From: Acidobacteriaceae bacterium UBA1307
GTDB lineage: Bacteria > Acidobacteriota > Terriglobia > Terriglobales > Acidobacteriaceae
Length of the DNA: 64,000 bases
Direction of reading: 5' to 3'
Assembly: GCA_002307235.1 (NCBI GenBank)
Contig: DBTV01000033.1
Span: 1-64,000, forward strand
Shown here: piece after piece, positions 19,425-28,672 of the stretch
How positions within the stretch are numbered: the first letter of the stretch is position 1
Layout: each line of letters begins with the position of its first letter
Position numbers and translations under genes: made by a program
Notes under the pieces: generated by a model
Told to the model about the DNA's origin: nothing
Databases searched by the model: none
Seen by the model: only the letters and a program-made list of their open reading frames with translations

Positions 19425-20099
19425 ATGGACGTTCTACTGGTAGAGGATGACAGGCGCATTGCCGCCCTTGTCGAGCGTGGATTGCATGAGGATGGGCACA
19501 CGGTTTCGGTTGCCTATAACGGCAATGACGGCGCGGCGAAGCTGCTTGGGCAACGATTTGACGCGGCGCTGCTCGATGTTTTGTTGCCGGGTATGACGGG
19601 GCTGGCCGTGCTCGAACACGTGCGCCGCCGCCGTTGCTCCACGCCGATTCTGATGCTGACCGCCGTCGACGCGGTGCCCAAGGTGCTGGAGGCCTTTGAC
19701 CTCGGCGCAGACGATTATCTGGTCAAGCCATTTCTGCTGGAGATTCTGCTGGCGCGCGTTCGCGCCATCGCGCGCCGTTCGCAAACCACGTTGCCCGACA
19801 TTCTGCAAGCCGGTGGTCTGCGTCTTGATCGCACCCGGCGCACGGTTGAGCGCGATGGACAAACCATCGCTCTCACGCGCAAGCAGGCGGCGCTGCTCGA
19901 ACTGCTGCTGTGCCGCAATGGCCTTGTCACCTCGCGCGAAGATCTGATCGAGGCCGGTTGGGGCGCGGCCGACAAGGTGAAGGCCAACACGCTCGATGTC
20001 TACATTCACAGCCTGCGCGTGAAGCTGCGCGACGAGGCTGCCAGCCAGCCGCTGATCCGCACCGTGCATGGTTCTGGCTATCTGTTCGCCCATGATTAA
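19425..20099 (+). CDS. OmpR-family response regulator
   Basis: A 224-residue two-component regulator. The receiver domain (~1-115) has the acidic pair D8/D9, phosphoacceptor D51 (LLDVLLPGMTG), T79 and K101 (DDYLVKPF). A winged-helix DNA-binding domain of the OmpR/PhoB type follows, ending in the usual VHGSGYLF. The start at ATG 19425 puts VLLVEDD at the N-terminus as in relatives; an upstream in-frame ATG at 19383 would add 14 residues. Neither has a clear Shine-Dalgarno. Its end overlaps the kinase start by 8 nt, so they form an operon. It diverges from the SAM hydrolase leader and could share that control region. Target genes are not evident. Confidence 0.9.
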   Translation: MDVLLVEDDRRIAALVERGLHEDGHTVSVAYNGNDGAAKLLGQRFDAALLDVLLPGMTGLAVLEHVRRRRCSTPILMLTAVDAVPKVLEAFDLGADDYLVKPFLLEILLARVRAIARRSQTTLPDILQAGGLRLDRTRRTVERDGQTIALTRKQAALLELLLCRNGLVTSREDLIEAGWGAADKVKANTLDVYIHSLRVKLRDEAASQPLIRTVHGSGYLFAHD

Positions 20100-21546
20100 G
20101 CAATTGCCGATCCGCGCCAAACTGACGCTGTGGTATCTGCTGGCCACCTTTGCCGCGGTCGTGTTGTTCGGCCTCATCTCCTGCGGCGTGCTGTACTATG
20201 CGCTGCTCAAGGAAAAAAAGACGCACCTGCTCGGCCGCGAAGAACGGCTCGTGCGGCTGATTGAGGACAATCGAGCCAAAAATATTTCCATGCCGCTTGT
20301 GCAGCAGTTGCGCAACTACGCGCTGGTCACTCACGAGGGAAATCTGTTTTTGCTGCGCCGCGAGGATGGCTCGGTTTTTTTCGCCGCCGCTCCGGGCAAC
20401 GATCGTTGGCAGCAGGTGCCCGCCGCTGACGGCTGCCGCGAACTGCACTATGCTGTGCTGAGGCTCCATAACGGCCTGACGATGGTGCAATGCCACCGGA
20501 TTCAGCTCGACGGCATGGCACTGCAACTGAACGTGGGCAGCTCGCTCGACGAAGAGATGGAGATTCTTCACAGCTATCTGGTCGCGCTGTTGTTTGTGCT
20601 GCCGGTGTTGCTGCTGCTCTCTTCACTGTGCGGATATTTTTTGAGCCGCCGCGCGATGGGCCCGGTCGAGCGGCTGACGCGGGCTGCGCTTGAAATCGGC
20701 ATCGGCGAACTGTCCGCGCGCGTGCCCGTTCCCGCGCCACGCGATGAGGTGCGCCAGCTGGCCGAGGCATGGAATCAACTGCTGGAACGGCTGGAGGCGG
20801 CCGTCAACCGGCTCAGCCAGTTTTCCGCCGACGTTTCGCACGACCTGCGCACCTCCATCACCATCATGCTGGCCACCACGGAACTGGCCTTGCAGCGCGA
20901 GCAAAGCGAGCAGGAGAGCCGCGAAACCCTCAAGCGCATTGTTGAGGAGTGCTGCACGGCGGCCACCCTGCTCGACGCGCTTCTTTCAGTGGTGCGCAGT
21001 AAAAACTTTATCCATGAAGCCAGCTTCGAGCGGCTTGATTTGAATGTGTTGGTGCTGAACAGTTGCCGTCGGGTTGAAGACCTGGCCGAGTCGAAGGAGG
21101 TTCTGCTCGACTGGAGCCTGTGCGCCGATCCGGTCTGGATCGATGGCAATGCGTTGCTGCTCAACCGTCTGCTCGGCATCTTTTTGGATAACGCGCTTAA
21201 ATACACGCCCGCGCAGGGCGAGATTCGCGCCGAGGTTTTTGTGCGCAACGCGCTGCCGGGCATTCGGGTGCGCGATACCGGCGTGGGCATTGCGCTGCCG
21301 CAGCAGGAAAAAATCTTCGAGCGTTTTTATCAGGCCGACTTGCGCGAGCGCCAGCCACGCGGCGGCAATGGGCTGGGGCTCGCGATTGCGCGCTGGATTG
21401 CCGAAGCGCATCAGGCGACGATCCGCCTGGAGAGCGCGCCGCAGGCCGGCTCCTGCTTTGAGATTCTCTTTCCCGAGCCCGCCGAAAGAAAGGCCGTTGC
21501 GAAGGAATATGCCGAGCCGGTGCAGGGCGAGCGCATTTTTCCTTGA
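20092..21546 (+). CDS. Sensor histidine kinase
   Basis: A 484-residue inner-membrane kinase and partner of the upstream regulator. TM1 is at ~11-37, a periplasmic sensor of ~120 residues follows, TM2 at ~160-183 and HAMP at ~184-237. The dimerisation domain has H250 in VSHDLRTSITIM, where the usual proline of SHELRTPL is replaced by Ser, as in the heavy-metal sensor (CusS-like) and some other families. The ATPase domain has an N-box DNALKYTP near 366, DTGVGI near 395 and GGNGLGLAIA near 424. The start is ATG at 20092, overlapping the regulator stop, which implies coupled translation. A 7-bp hairpin (21548-21565) follows the stop. The signal is unknown; the metal efflux genes of this window are 15 kb away. 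Confidence 0.9.
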   Translation: MIKQLPIRAKLTLWYLLATFAAVVLFGLISCGVLYYALLKEKKTHLLGREERLVRLIEDNRAKNISMPLVQQLRNYALVTHEGNLFLLRREDGSVFFAAAPGNDRWQQVPAADGCRELHYAVLRLHNGLTMVQCHRIQLDGMALQLNVGSSLDEEMEILHSYLVALLFVLPVLLLLSSLCGYFLSRRAMGPVERLTRAALEIGIGELSARVPVPAPRDEVRQLAEAWNQLLERLEAAVNRLSQFSADVSHDLRTSITIMLATTELALQREQSEQESRETLKRIVEECCTAATLLDALLSVVRSKNFIHEASFERLDLNVLVLNSCRRVEDLAESKEVLLDWSLCADPVWIDGNALLLNRLLGIFLDNALKYTPAQGEIRAEVFVRNALPGIRVRDTGVGIALPQQEKIFERFYQADLRERQPRGGNGLGLAIARWIAEAHQATIRLESAPQAGSCFEILFPEPAERKAVAKEYAEPVQGERIFP

Positions 21547-21607
21547 TGAAGCTCAATCGAGCTTCGGCATAGCGTTGTGAGAGGCAATGTATAAGGTTTT
21601 GTAAAAG

Positions 21608-21757
21608 GGCACGACTTTAGTCGTGCCGCAAGAGCAGACCTTTTTGCTGGGATGGGCTTTAGCCCCCGAGGCGATGCGTTTTGCTAGGACAAAAGATTGC
21701 AGGGGCTAAAGTCTGGTTTCATTTTGAGGCCGTTTTCGGCACAACTTTAGTCGTGCC
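21608..21757. repeat. REP-like cluster of short palindromes with TTTA loops
   Basis: Four related units occur in ~150 bp: GGCACGAC-TTTA-GTCGTGCC (21608-21627), GGGC-TTTA-GCCC (21654-21665), an inverted partial copy GGGGCTAAAGTC (21702-21713) and GGCACAAC-TTTA-GTCGTGCC (21738-21757). Alternating hairpins of two types with a shared loop are typical of BIME/REP elements, which are mobilised by RAYT (Y1) transposases; none is encoded here. This explains most of the 21547-21837 gap. Confidence 0.7.
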
Positions 21758-21837
21758 CTGTTACAAAGCAAAGGATCGAATCGACGATGTTAGCCTGTAC
21801 CGAAGCTCTCTGGATATTCATCTTCCCAAAAAATGCT

Positions 21838-22434
21838 TTAGCGCAGCAGCTCCGGTTCCTGCACGCTGCTTTGTCGATCAAGGTGGCCGGCCGCATCAAA
21901 GTGCAGCACGATCACGCGATCATAGACGGCATCGGGCCATTTGCCTTGTGGCAACAGCGTGCCCGCATCCGCGCCGAAGGCCTCGAGCAGCGCGGGGATG
22001 CGCTTGTGCCGCCAGCAGATCAGCACGGGCTGCGCGTGCGCTTCGTCGCGTAAATGCTTGACCAGCGCGGCCGGGTCGTCGCTCGAAAATCGCAGATCGA
22101 GCGCCAGCCCGGTGGCCTTGCTCAAGGGCTCGAGCGTAAGGCGCGGGCGTGCGCTGCCCTTCGTGTCGAATGCCGCATAAAGAGCGCCCATTTCCACGGC
22201 ATGCCCGTCGAGCGCAAAGGGATGGAAGTAGTGCGCATAGGCTTGAGCGCGCGCGAGACCCTGGGCCGTCAGTCCGCTGCCCTCGTCGGGTTTTTCGGCA
22301 TGGCGCACGATGAGCACGGTGGCATTGGCCAGCCGGTCGGCTTGCGCGCGCACCAACGCGGGAGCGCAAAACAGCAACGGCAGCAGGGCGCACAAGGAGC
22401 ATCGCGGAAAGAAGAAAACGATTTTCGAAATCAC
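21838..22434 (-). CDS. Exported histidine phosphatase superfamily protein
   Basis: A 198-residue protein with a signal peptide (about residues 1-30, ending ALVRAQA) and the branch-1 histidine phosphatase motif LIVRHAEKP near 41-49, whose His is the phospho-acceptor. A second WRH motif near 143 fits the C-terminal region. Export suggests a periplasmic phosphatase rather than phosphoglycerate mutase. The start is GTG at 22432-22434 with no clear Shine-Dalgarno, but no later start would retain the signal peptide. It stands alone on the minus strand, with two inverted repeats just upstream that could belong to its control region. Substrate unknown. Confidence 0.8.
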   Translation of the reverse strand: MISKIVFFFPRCSLCALLPLLFCAPALVRAQADRLANATVLIVRHAEKPDEGSGLTAQGLARAQAYAHYFHPFALDGHAVEMGALYAAFDTKGSARPRLTLEPLSKATGLALDLRFSSDDPAALVKHLRDEAHAQPVLICWRHKRIPALLEAFGADAGTLLPQGKWPDAVYDRVIVLHFDAAGHLDRQSSVQEPELLR

Positions 22435-22499
22435 GTTCTAAGACTGGCACAGGTGTGCGCGGCTGACAAGCTGTTTGTGCGCGCCGCCTGTGTTTACAG

Positions 22500-22525
22500 G
22501 CAAATGCGGAGAAAAACGCATTTGC
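22500..22525. repeat. Perfect 9-bp inverted repeat (GCAAATGCG)
   Basis: GCAAATGCG, 8-nt loop GAGAAAAA, CGCATTTGC. It lies between the divergent histidine phosphatase and receptor 3 genes and could be a regulator site or a transcript hairpin. No T-run follows it. Confidence 0.55.
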
Positions 22526-22530
22526 GATCT

Positions 22531-22563
22531 GAAAGAAACCTTAAGAATTTTTCAGTTTCTTTC
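22531..22563. repeat. Perfect 9-bp inverted repeat (GAAAGAAAC/GTTTCTTTC)
   Basis: Arms at 22531-22539 and 22555-22563 flank a 15-nt AT-rich centre, the layout of a dimeric repressor or activator site. It lies six bases after the previous inverted repeat. Apart from these two, the 22435-22847 gap shows no gene I can support. Confidence 0.55.
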
Positions 22564-22847
22564 GCTCGGGAACCCGGACGAAGATCGTCGAAGGCCTTGC
22601 CCGGCAAGCCATCAAGTTGCAGAAACCCCTGATTTGGCGCGGGTTTCCTGCATCACCCCTGACCGTGGAGGAAAACAGTCCGTGCGCCGAAGAGCATTGC
22701 CGCTGTCTTGTAATCTGCCATTCACATGCGCTGTCTAGCGTCTTCGCAGGCCACAATGCAGACCTTATCGTAACGTGCACACGATGCGCGAGTGATGGCT
22801 AGAGCAAACGTTCCCGCGTTTGTCCCGATACAAGGAGGCGAAATTCA

Positions 22848-25379
22848 GTGATACTTCGTTGGATGTCATGGCGCATGGTGTGTGCGCTTGCATGTTTCTT
22901 TTTCTGCTTGATGCAACTGCCGGCGCAGCAAACGGCCACCATGCAGGGCACAGTGGTTGATCAGCGTGGCAACGTCGTGCATGGAGCCACGATTGCCGTG
23001 CTGGCGCAGTCGCGGCTTGTGCGCTCGGTGGTGGCGCGTAACGACGGCAGCTTCGTGGTGGCCGATCTGCCCGCGGCCGAATATACGGTGCAGGTTTCCG
23101 CTACCGGCATGGCCACCAAGGAAACAGCGCGCATCGTTTTGCAGCCGGGGCAAACCGTGCAGGTGCCCGTGACGCTCACGCTGGCCTCGGTCTCCGAAGA
23201 GGTCACCGTCGAGGCGGAGGCCGATACCTCGCTGGCCTCGCAACTGTCGCCGGTCAAGGCGCTGCTCGACGCCGCATCAGCGCGCACCGAGATCACCAGC
23301 CAATATATTCGCGAGTTCACCTCGCCGGTGACCGACTTCAGCGACATCACGCAGGCCGCGCCGGGCACCGTCAGCTACAGCGTCAACGGTGTGGGCCTCG
23401 GTCAGGCCAAGACCTGGTTTCGTGGCTTCAAGGACGCAAACTACACGATGACCTGGGACGGCGTTCCCTTCGAAGATTCGAACGATCCGAGCCATCACTC
23501 CTGGGCCTACGTGCCCTCGCCGGCCATCAGTTATGTTGACTTCGATCGCAGCCCGGGCACGGCCTCTGACCTTGGTCCGGCCAACTACGGCGGCTCGATT
23601 CATCTGTTCTCGCCGAAGCTCGGCACCTCGCCCTGGGCGCGGGGTTCGGTCTCGTATGGATCGTTCAACACCCTGCAAACACTGGGCGAATTCAACACAG
23701 GTCTGTTCGGCGGTTCTGCGCCGAAGGCCACCTTCTGGCTCGAAGGCCATCATATGACCTCGGATGGCTACCAGACGGGAAACTACCAGGTGCGCACGGC
23801 GGCGACGGCCAAGTTCAATTACAAATTCTCCGAGCGCAGCAATCTTTCGCTGATCGGCACGCTGGTCATCACCGATGCCAACACGCCGAACAACGACGCC
23901 ACGCGCGCGCAGTTGGCGCAGTTCGGCGATAACTACCTGCTCGAAAAAAATCAGTACAACGCCGACGGCACGCTCAACAACATGTGGTTTCACTACTACA
24001 CCTATCATGTGCCGACGAACTTTGAGGTCATCACCTATGATCGCGATCTGGGCCGTGGCTGGCATCTGCAACTGAAGCCCTACACCTACGCGTACTCGAA
24101 TCATCAGCACTATCAAAATGCGCAGACCGGCGAAAGCGCCAAGCTGTTGACCACGACCAGCGGCATCAACAAGCTGAACCAGTATGTTCGCGGCGGCGCC
24201 ATCGTTGGCGTCAGCTCGGCCTCGCGCTACGGCGTCTTCCGCACCGGCCTCTGGTATGAGTTCACGCCGAGCTTCCGCTACCAGGTCAAGAGCGATCCGC
24301 GCACCTGGATCGATTCAACGTTGCTCTCAAGCATTAAATTCCGCGAGCACTTCAACACCACATCGGTGCAGCCTTACGCCGAATATCAGCTTGTGGCGAT
24401 TCCGCGCTGGACCATCACCGCCGGCATCAAGAGCGCCGATTACAAGATGAGCCTGAAGCAGTGGGCCGATGGAAAAACCGTGGGCAATCTGAATGGCGCG
24501 GCCTTCGTCACGCACGAACACAACTACAACAGTTGGTTGCCGTCGGTCGAGGCCAACTATCGCATTCGTCCGAACTGGTCGGCCTATGCGCAATATGGCC
24601 GGGGCAGCATTATTCCCCCCAGCAATATCTATGACGTGACGGGCGCGCAGGTCGCGGTGAATCCATCGCCGACGATCGCCAGCACCTATCAGGCCGGCAC
24701 GGTGGTCAAGCTGAGCCGCTTCAGCTTCGATGCCGATGCCTATCACATTCACTTTGACAATGCGTATTCAAGCTATACGCCCAGCTCGGGAGCGAATGCG
24801 GGTTTTGCGTACTATTATGCAACGCCGCCGTCGAACACCAACGGATTCGAGGCCGAGGGCAACATCGCCGTGACGCATCACCTGAGCGTGTTTTTGAACG
24901 GCACACTCGGCGAGGCCAAGTACGAGGCAGCCTCCGCGCAGGCCGCCACCGCAACCACGCCCGCTGTGGCCGCTTCACCTTCCGCCTGGGTGGCCAATAC
25001 TGCGCACGATACCGAGACGATGGGCGGAACCTATCGGGACCGCAACTTCGATCTGGGATTTTTCAACAAGCGCATCGGCACGCGTTGGGACGACGATGGA
25101 TCGTATCACCAGAACATCAGCTACGATCCGTTCTGGATGAGCAATCTGTTTTTGAACTACACCGTGCGCAGTCACTCGCGCTTCGACAACTCGAAGATCA
25201 AGCTGAGCATCAACAATCTCTTCGATAACCACAATGTGGTTTCGGTCGGCGCCGCCAACAGCGTCACGGCCTCGCGCATTCTTTACACGCCGAGCCAGAG
25301 CGATACGTTGCAACTGCTGCCGGGGCGCAGCGTCATGGTCAGCTTCCAGTTCGGCTTCTGGCCGGGGCGCACTCGCTAG
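22848..25379 (+). CDS. TonB-dependent receptor, short variant (receptor 3)
   Basis: An 843-residue receptor. Signal peptide, then a carboxypeptidase-regulatory-like domain (MQGTVVDQRGNVVHGATI, ~residues 32-110), a plug (FSDITQAAPGTVSYSVNGVG; TWFRGFKDANYTMTWDGVP) and a barrel. The plug and barrel are closer to classical siderophore/vitamin-type receptors than to the Oar family: it lacks the LNGR motif and is ~200 residues shorter than its neighbours. Unusually, it ends WPGRTR instead of an aromatic residue; the last aromatic residues (FQFGFW) are 5-10 residues before the end. The start is GTG at 22848 with AAGGAGG at 22832-22838. It shares a bidirectional terminator with the OprB gene. Substrate unknown. 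Confidence 0.86.
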   Translation: MILRWMSWRMVCALACFFFCLMQLPAQQTATMQGTVVDQRGNVVHGATIAVLAQSRLVRSVVARNDGSFVVADLPAAEYTVQVSATGMATKETARIVLQPGQTVQVPVTLTLASVSEEVTVEAEADTSLASQLSPVKALLDAASARTEITSQYIREFTSPVTDFSDITQAAPGTVSYSVNGVGLGQAKTWFRGFKDANYTMTWDGVPFEDSNDPSHHSWAYVPSPAISYVDFDRSPGTASDLGPANYGGSIHLFSPKLGTSPWARGSVSYGSFNTLQTLGEFNTGLFGGSAPKATFWLEGHHMTSDGYQTGNYQVRTAATAKFNYKFSERSNLSLIGTLVITDANTPNNDATRAQLAQFGDNYLLEKNQYNADGTLNNMWFHYYTYHVPTNFEVITYDRDLGRGWHLQLKPYTYAYSNHQHYQNAQTGESAKLLTTTSGINKLNQYVRGGAIVGVSSASRYGVFRTGLWYEFTPSFRYQVKSDPRTWIDSTLLSSIKFREHFNTTSVQPYAEYQLVAIPRWTITAGIKSADYKMSLKQWADGKTVGNLNGAAFVTHEHNYNSWLPSVEANYRIRPNWSAYAQYGRGSIIPPSNIYDVTGAQVAVNPSPTIASTYQAGTVVKLSRFSFDADAYHIHFDNAYSSYTPSSGANAGFAYYYATPPSNTNGFEAEGNIAVTHHLSVFLNGTLGEAKYEAASAQAATATTPAVAASPSAWVANTAHDTETMGGTYRDRNFDLGFFNKRIGTRWDDDGSYHQNISYDPFWMSNLFLNYTVRSHSRFDNSKIKLSINNLFDNHNVVSVGAANSVTASRILYTPSQSDTLQLLPGRSVMVSFQFGFWPGRTR

Positions 25380-25407
25380 CAACGTCGCGTGATCCTCATC
25401 GCAAAAA

Positions 25408-25444
25408 AACGATCCCCCTTGCTGCATAGGCAAGGGGGATCGTT
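25408..25444. terminator. Strong bidirectional terminator between receptor 3 and oprB
   Basis: A 15-bp perfect stem (25408-25422 with 25430-25444; core GATCCCCCTTGC) and a 7-nt loop, with TTTGTTTG on the plus side and seven T on the minus side. It serves the convergent receptor 3 (plus) and OprB (minus) genes. Confidence 0.93.
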
Positions 25445-25465
25445 TGTTTGAGGGCTTCTGCGAAT

Positions 25466-26788
25466 CTAGAAGACGATGCCGATCTCCATGCCGGGCACGA
25501 CGGCGGTGGGAATGTGTCCGGTGCCGGCCGGGCGAATGTCGATCTGCAGATCCGGCTGCACAAAGGTGTGTCGCGCCACCTGAATGCGATGCGCGAGTTC
25601 GACGACCATCTCATGCGAGGGATTGCCGTTGCCCTTGGCGACGATGGTTTTTGCGTAGTCGCGGCTGAACTGGCCATAGATGAAACCGAAGATGGTTTTG
25701 TCTTCGCTGCGATGGCCGAAGCGGCCCTGATCGACGAGGCCGACGTTGATCTGCATGGGCACAATCGCGATGTTCTGCTGCGGATAGTAGGCCGCCGCGG
25801 TCCACAGCGTGAGCCCCGCATTGCTGGCCTGCGAACGCCGCCAGAGCATCTGGTCGCCGTGCACATAAAAGCCATAGGAGTTGCCGACCGTCTTCGTGCT
25901 CAAAAACTGTTTGAAGCCGGTCCAGGGCGAGTAGGTGCCGCCGAGCCAGTAGTGGCCGGGAAGTGTTTTGCGCTCTGCGCCGTTGCCCTGCGCGATCTCC
26001 GGCGTCCAGGCCAGCTCGTGCATGCTGATGATGCTGTCGCCGTCATGCACTGCCCAGTCGACGCCGTGCAGGCCCGGGTCAAAGACATTTTTCGTCGTCT
26101 GGAAGACGGCGTTCTTGGTATAGAACCGCTTGCTGATCTGGTAGCGCAGGAAGCCGCCCCAGGTGGGGAACGGGTAGGCGCTCGACTGAGTGTCGAAGAG
26201 GATGTTGCGGATGTCGCCGTCGATGCCGTTGTTCAAATAGAGGCTGTAGAGCGGCGAGGCGTTCATGTCGTCGGAGGCCGACAGGCGGCCGGCCTTGTAG
26301 AGCAGTTTGCCCGCGGCCAGCTCCTGCTCGAAGAACATCTGATAGAAGAAGGGCGACTGGCCGCCGACGCACTGCTGCACGTTGTACTGGCCCTGAATGT
26401 ACTCGTTCGACAGGCCGCGTCCGCCGCGATCGATGAAGCTCATCTGCAGCCCGGCCTTTTTGATGTGCGCGATGCGGTCCAGGTCGAGATGCGCGACGAT
26501 GAAGGTGTCGTCCACGGTGGTGATGTGGCCCTGCTTCGCGCCGCCGACCGGGTTGCCCGAGGCGATGCCCGTCCAGTAGCCGGTGAAGGTGACGCCGTGG
26601 CGGGCGAGTGTCGATTGCCAGCCGCGATAGTCGCCGAGCAGTCGTGGTGCATCGGGCCCGTTGAAGAAGCTGGGGCGCACGGGCTCGGCCTTGGGTGTGG
26701 CCTCTGGCTGCGGCGTGGCGTCATTCTGCGCAAACAGCGCTGCGGGAATGAGGCTAAAGAGAAGGGCCCAGCGGAACAGGTCTTTCAT
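25466..26788 (-). CDS. Carbohydrate-selective porin, OprB family
   Basis: A 440-residue outer-membrane porin: signal peptide ending AALFAQ, a short Pro/Ala linker, then the OprB barrel with hallmarks such as LLGDYRGWQSTLARHGV near 50-66, the GRLSASDDMNASPLY segment near 155-170 and a C-terminal Phe (GMEIGIVF). OprB proteins let mono- and oligosaccharides diffuse through the outer membrane. It is the last gene after fruB-fruK-fruA on the same strand, 150 nt behind fruA, so it likely supplies the sugar to the PTS. The 150-nt gap may hold its own promoter, though none is obvious. The shared bidirectional terminator lies just downstream. Confidence 0.88.
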   Translation of the reverse strand: MKDLFRWALLFSLIPAALFAQNDATPQPEATPKAEPVRPSFFNGPDAPRLLGDYRGWQSTLARHGVTFTGYWTGIASGNPVGGAKQGHITTVDDTFIVAHLDLDRIAHIKKAGLQMSFIDRGGRGLSNEYIQGQYNVQQCVGGQSPFFYQMFFEQELAAGKLLYKAGRLSASDDMNASPLYSLYLNNGIDGDIRNILFDTQSSAYPFPTWGGFLRYQISKRFYTKNAVFQTTKNVFDPGLHGVDWAVHDGDSIISMHELAWTPEIAQGNGAERKTLPGHYWLGGTYSPWTGFKQFLSTKTVGNSYGFYVHGDQMLWRRSQASNAGLTLWTAAAYYPQQNIAIVPMQINVGLVDQGRFGHRSEDKTIFGFIYGQFSRDYAKTIVAKGNGNPSHEMVVELAHRIQVARHTFVQPDLQIDIRPAGTGHIPTAVVPGMEIGIVF

Positions 26789-26938
26789 GGTGCGGTCCTT
26801 TGCGTGTCTGCGAACACCGGAAAAATGGGGAAAGAAATCTCCGCATGCGCCGCGGACAGGGCGGCGTCGAGCAGGGAGAGGCGAATTTGTGCAGGGTCAG
26901 CGCGGAACTGTGAACAAAGACTGGCTCCGCGCTCCCGA

Positions 26939-28672
26939 TTAAATTGCTGCGGGCTCCGGCTTGCGTTTGAAGATGGCCAGCAACACGGCCGTCACCAGCG
27001 AACCGGCCACAATCGCCAGTGCGTAGACGGGCAGATTCGTCACGGCGTGGGGAATCATCAGCACGAAGATGCCGCCGTGGGGCACCATCAACTGGCAACC
27101 CCCGGCCATCGAGATGGCGCCGGTGACGGCCGAGCCCGCAACCAGGCAGGGAATCACGCGCAGCGGATCGCTGGCCGCGTAGGGAATTGCGCCCTCGGAG
27201 ATGAAGCTCAGCCCCAGCACCGCCGTGACCTTGCCCAGTTGCCGCTCGCTCGCCGTGAAGCGACGCCGCGCCAGCAGCGTGGCCAGCGCGAGGCCAATCG
27301 GCGGCGTCATGCCACCGGCCATCACCGCCGCCATCGGCTCATGCACATTCGAGGCCAGCAGGCCGACGGAAAACGTATAGGCCGCCTTGTTCACCGGCCC
27401 GCCCATGTCGAAGGCCATCATGCCGCCCAGCAGCAACCCCAGCAGCAACGCACTGCCCTGTTGCATGCCGCTCAGCCATGTGGTCAGCGCGCCGAGCGCG
27501 ATCCTGACCGGAGTGCCGACGACGTAGATCATCGCGAGGCCCACGATCAATGTTGAAAGCAGCGGCAGAATCAGCACTGGCTTGAGTCCCGCCAGCGCCT
27601 CGGGCAACGGCAGCGCGTCGTTGAGCAGCTTGGTGACATAACCGGCGAGAAAGCCCGCGACGATGCCGCCGAGAAAACCTGCGCCGAGCGACATCGACAA
27701 CATGCCGCCGACCAGACCCGCGCACAGCCCCGGCCGGTCTGCGATCGAGTACGCGATGTAGGCCGCCAGCACCGGGATGTAGAGCTTGAAGGCCGCGCCC
27801 GAGCCGATCTGCAATAGCGTCCATCCGAGCGAGCCCGTCGCATCGCCGGCATGAATGCCGCCCACGGCAAAGGCCAGCGCGATCAGCAAGCCACCGGCGG
27901 TGACGAGCGGCAACATGTGCGAAACGCCGGTCATCAGATGCTTGTAGGCGCCCGTTCTTTCGCGCTTGGCCGGTTGCGGGGAAGCCGCGGTCTTGGGGCC
28001 AGTGGGCTTGGGCAATGCCAGCGCGCGCGCCAGCACATCTTTGCCGTGATGAATCGCATCGTTGGTCGAGGTGGTCAGCAGCGGCACGTTCGCAAACCGG
28101 CTCGGATCGACGTGCGTATCGGCGGCGATAATCGCGGCCGAGCACTGCGCAATCTCTTCTTCGGTGAGCGTGTTCTTTGCGCCCACCGAGCCCTGCGTTT
28201 CCACGTGCATCGCATAGCCGAGTTCTTCGGCGGCCTTTTGCAGCGCGGCCGCGGCCATAAAGGTGTGCGCAATGCCGGTCGGGCATGAGGTGATGGCGAC
28301 CAGACGCACGGCCTTTGGCGCAGCCACCGGCGCAGTCGGTGCCACTTCCACCGGAGCCGCCGCCACCGGCGCGGATTTTTCTTCAAGCCCGAGCGCGATC
28401 TCGGGATGCTGAATCAGCACGCTCACCGGAGCGAAGACAAGTTTGTCACGCTCCGGCTCGAGTGCTTCGAAGCGCGCTTCACCAGCCACGATGACGCGCT
28501 CGATCTCTGTTTGCCGCAAGGTCGCTTGTGCCGTTCCGGCCATGTCCTCGACCTGCGTGCGCACCTCGAGCGCGTAGCCGTGGCGGCTGGCTGCGTTCTT
28601 CAGTGCCTCTTCAGCCATGCGCGCGTGGCTTGCGCCGAGCTGCGCGCTGAGCAGAACCATTCCCCTGGGCAT
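26939..28672 (-). CDS. fruA: PTS fructose transporter subunit IIBC
   Basis: A 577-residue inner-membrane permease that phosphorylates fructose to fructose-1-phosphate during import. The N-terminal ~90 residues are a degenerate IIB-like domain in which CPTGIAHT is replaced by AQLGASHA, so it cannot carry phosphate. A Pro/Ala linker follows, then the active IIB domain with C130 in ITSCPTGIAHTF, then the IIC domain (about residues 235-565, with eight or more membrane segments and the conserved SFISEGAIPY motif). The start is ATG at 28670-28672, 7 nt after AAGGAG, and overlaps the fruK stop (TGATG); a GTG one codon upstream is possible but too close. Middle gene of the fru unit, coupled to fruK. 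Confidence 0.93.
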   Translation of the reverse strand: MPRGMVLLSAQLGASHARMAEEALKNAASRHGYALEVRTQVEDMAGTAQATLRQTEIERVIVAGEARFEALEPERDKLVFAPVSVLIQHPEIALGLEEKSAPVAAAPVEVAPTAPVAAPKAVRLVAITSCPTGIAHTFMAAAALQKAAEELGYAMHVETQGSVGAKNTLTEEEIAQCSAAIIAADTHVDPSRFANVPLLTTSTNDAIHHGKDVLARALALPKPTGPKTAASPQPAKRERTGAYKHLMTGVSHMLPLVTAGGLLIALAFAVGGIHAGDATGSLGWTLLQIGSGAAFKLYIPVLAAYIAYSIADRPGLCAGLVGGMLSMSLGAGFLGGIVAGFLAGYVTKLLNDALPLPEALAGLKPVLILPLLSTLIVGLAMIYVVGTPVRIALGALTTWLSGMQQGSALLLGLLLGGMMAFDMGGPVNKAAYTFSVGLLASNVHEPMAAVMAGGMTPPIGLALATLLARRRFTASERQLGKVTAVLGLSFISEGAIPYAASDPLRVIPCLVAGSAVTGAISMAGGCQLMVPHGGIFVLMIPHAVTNLPVYALAIVAGSLVTAVLLAIFKRKPEPAAI

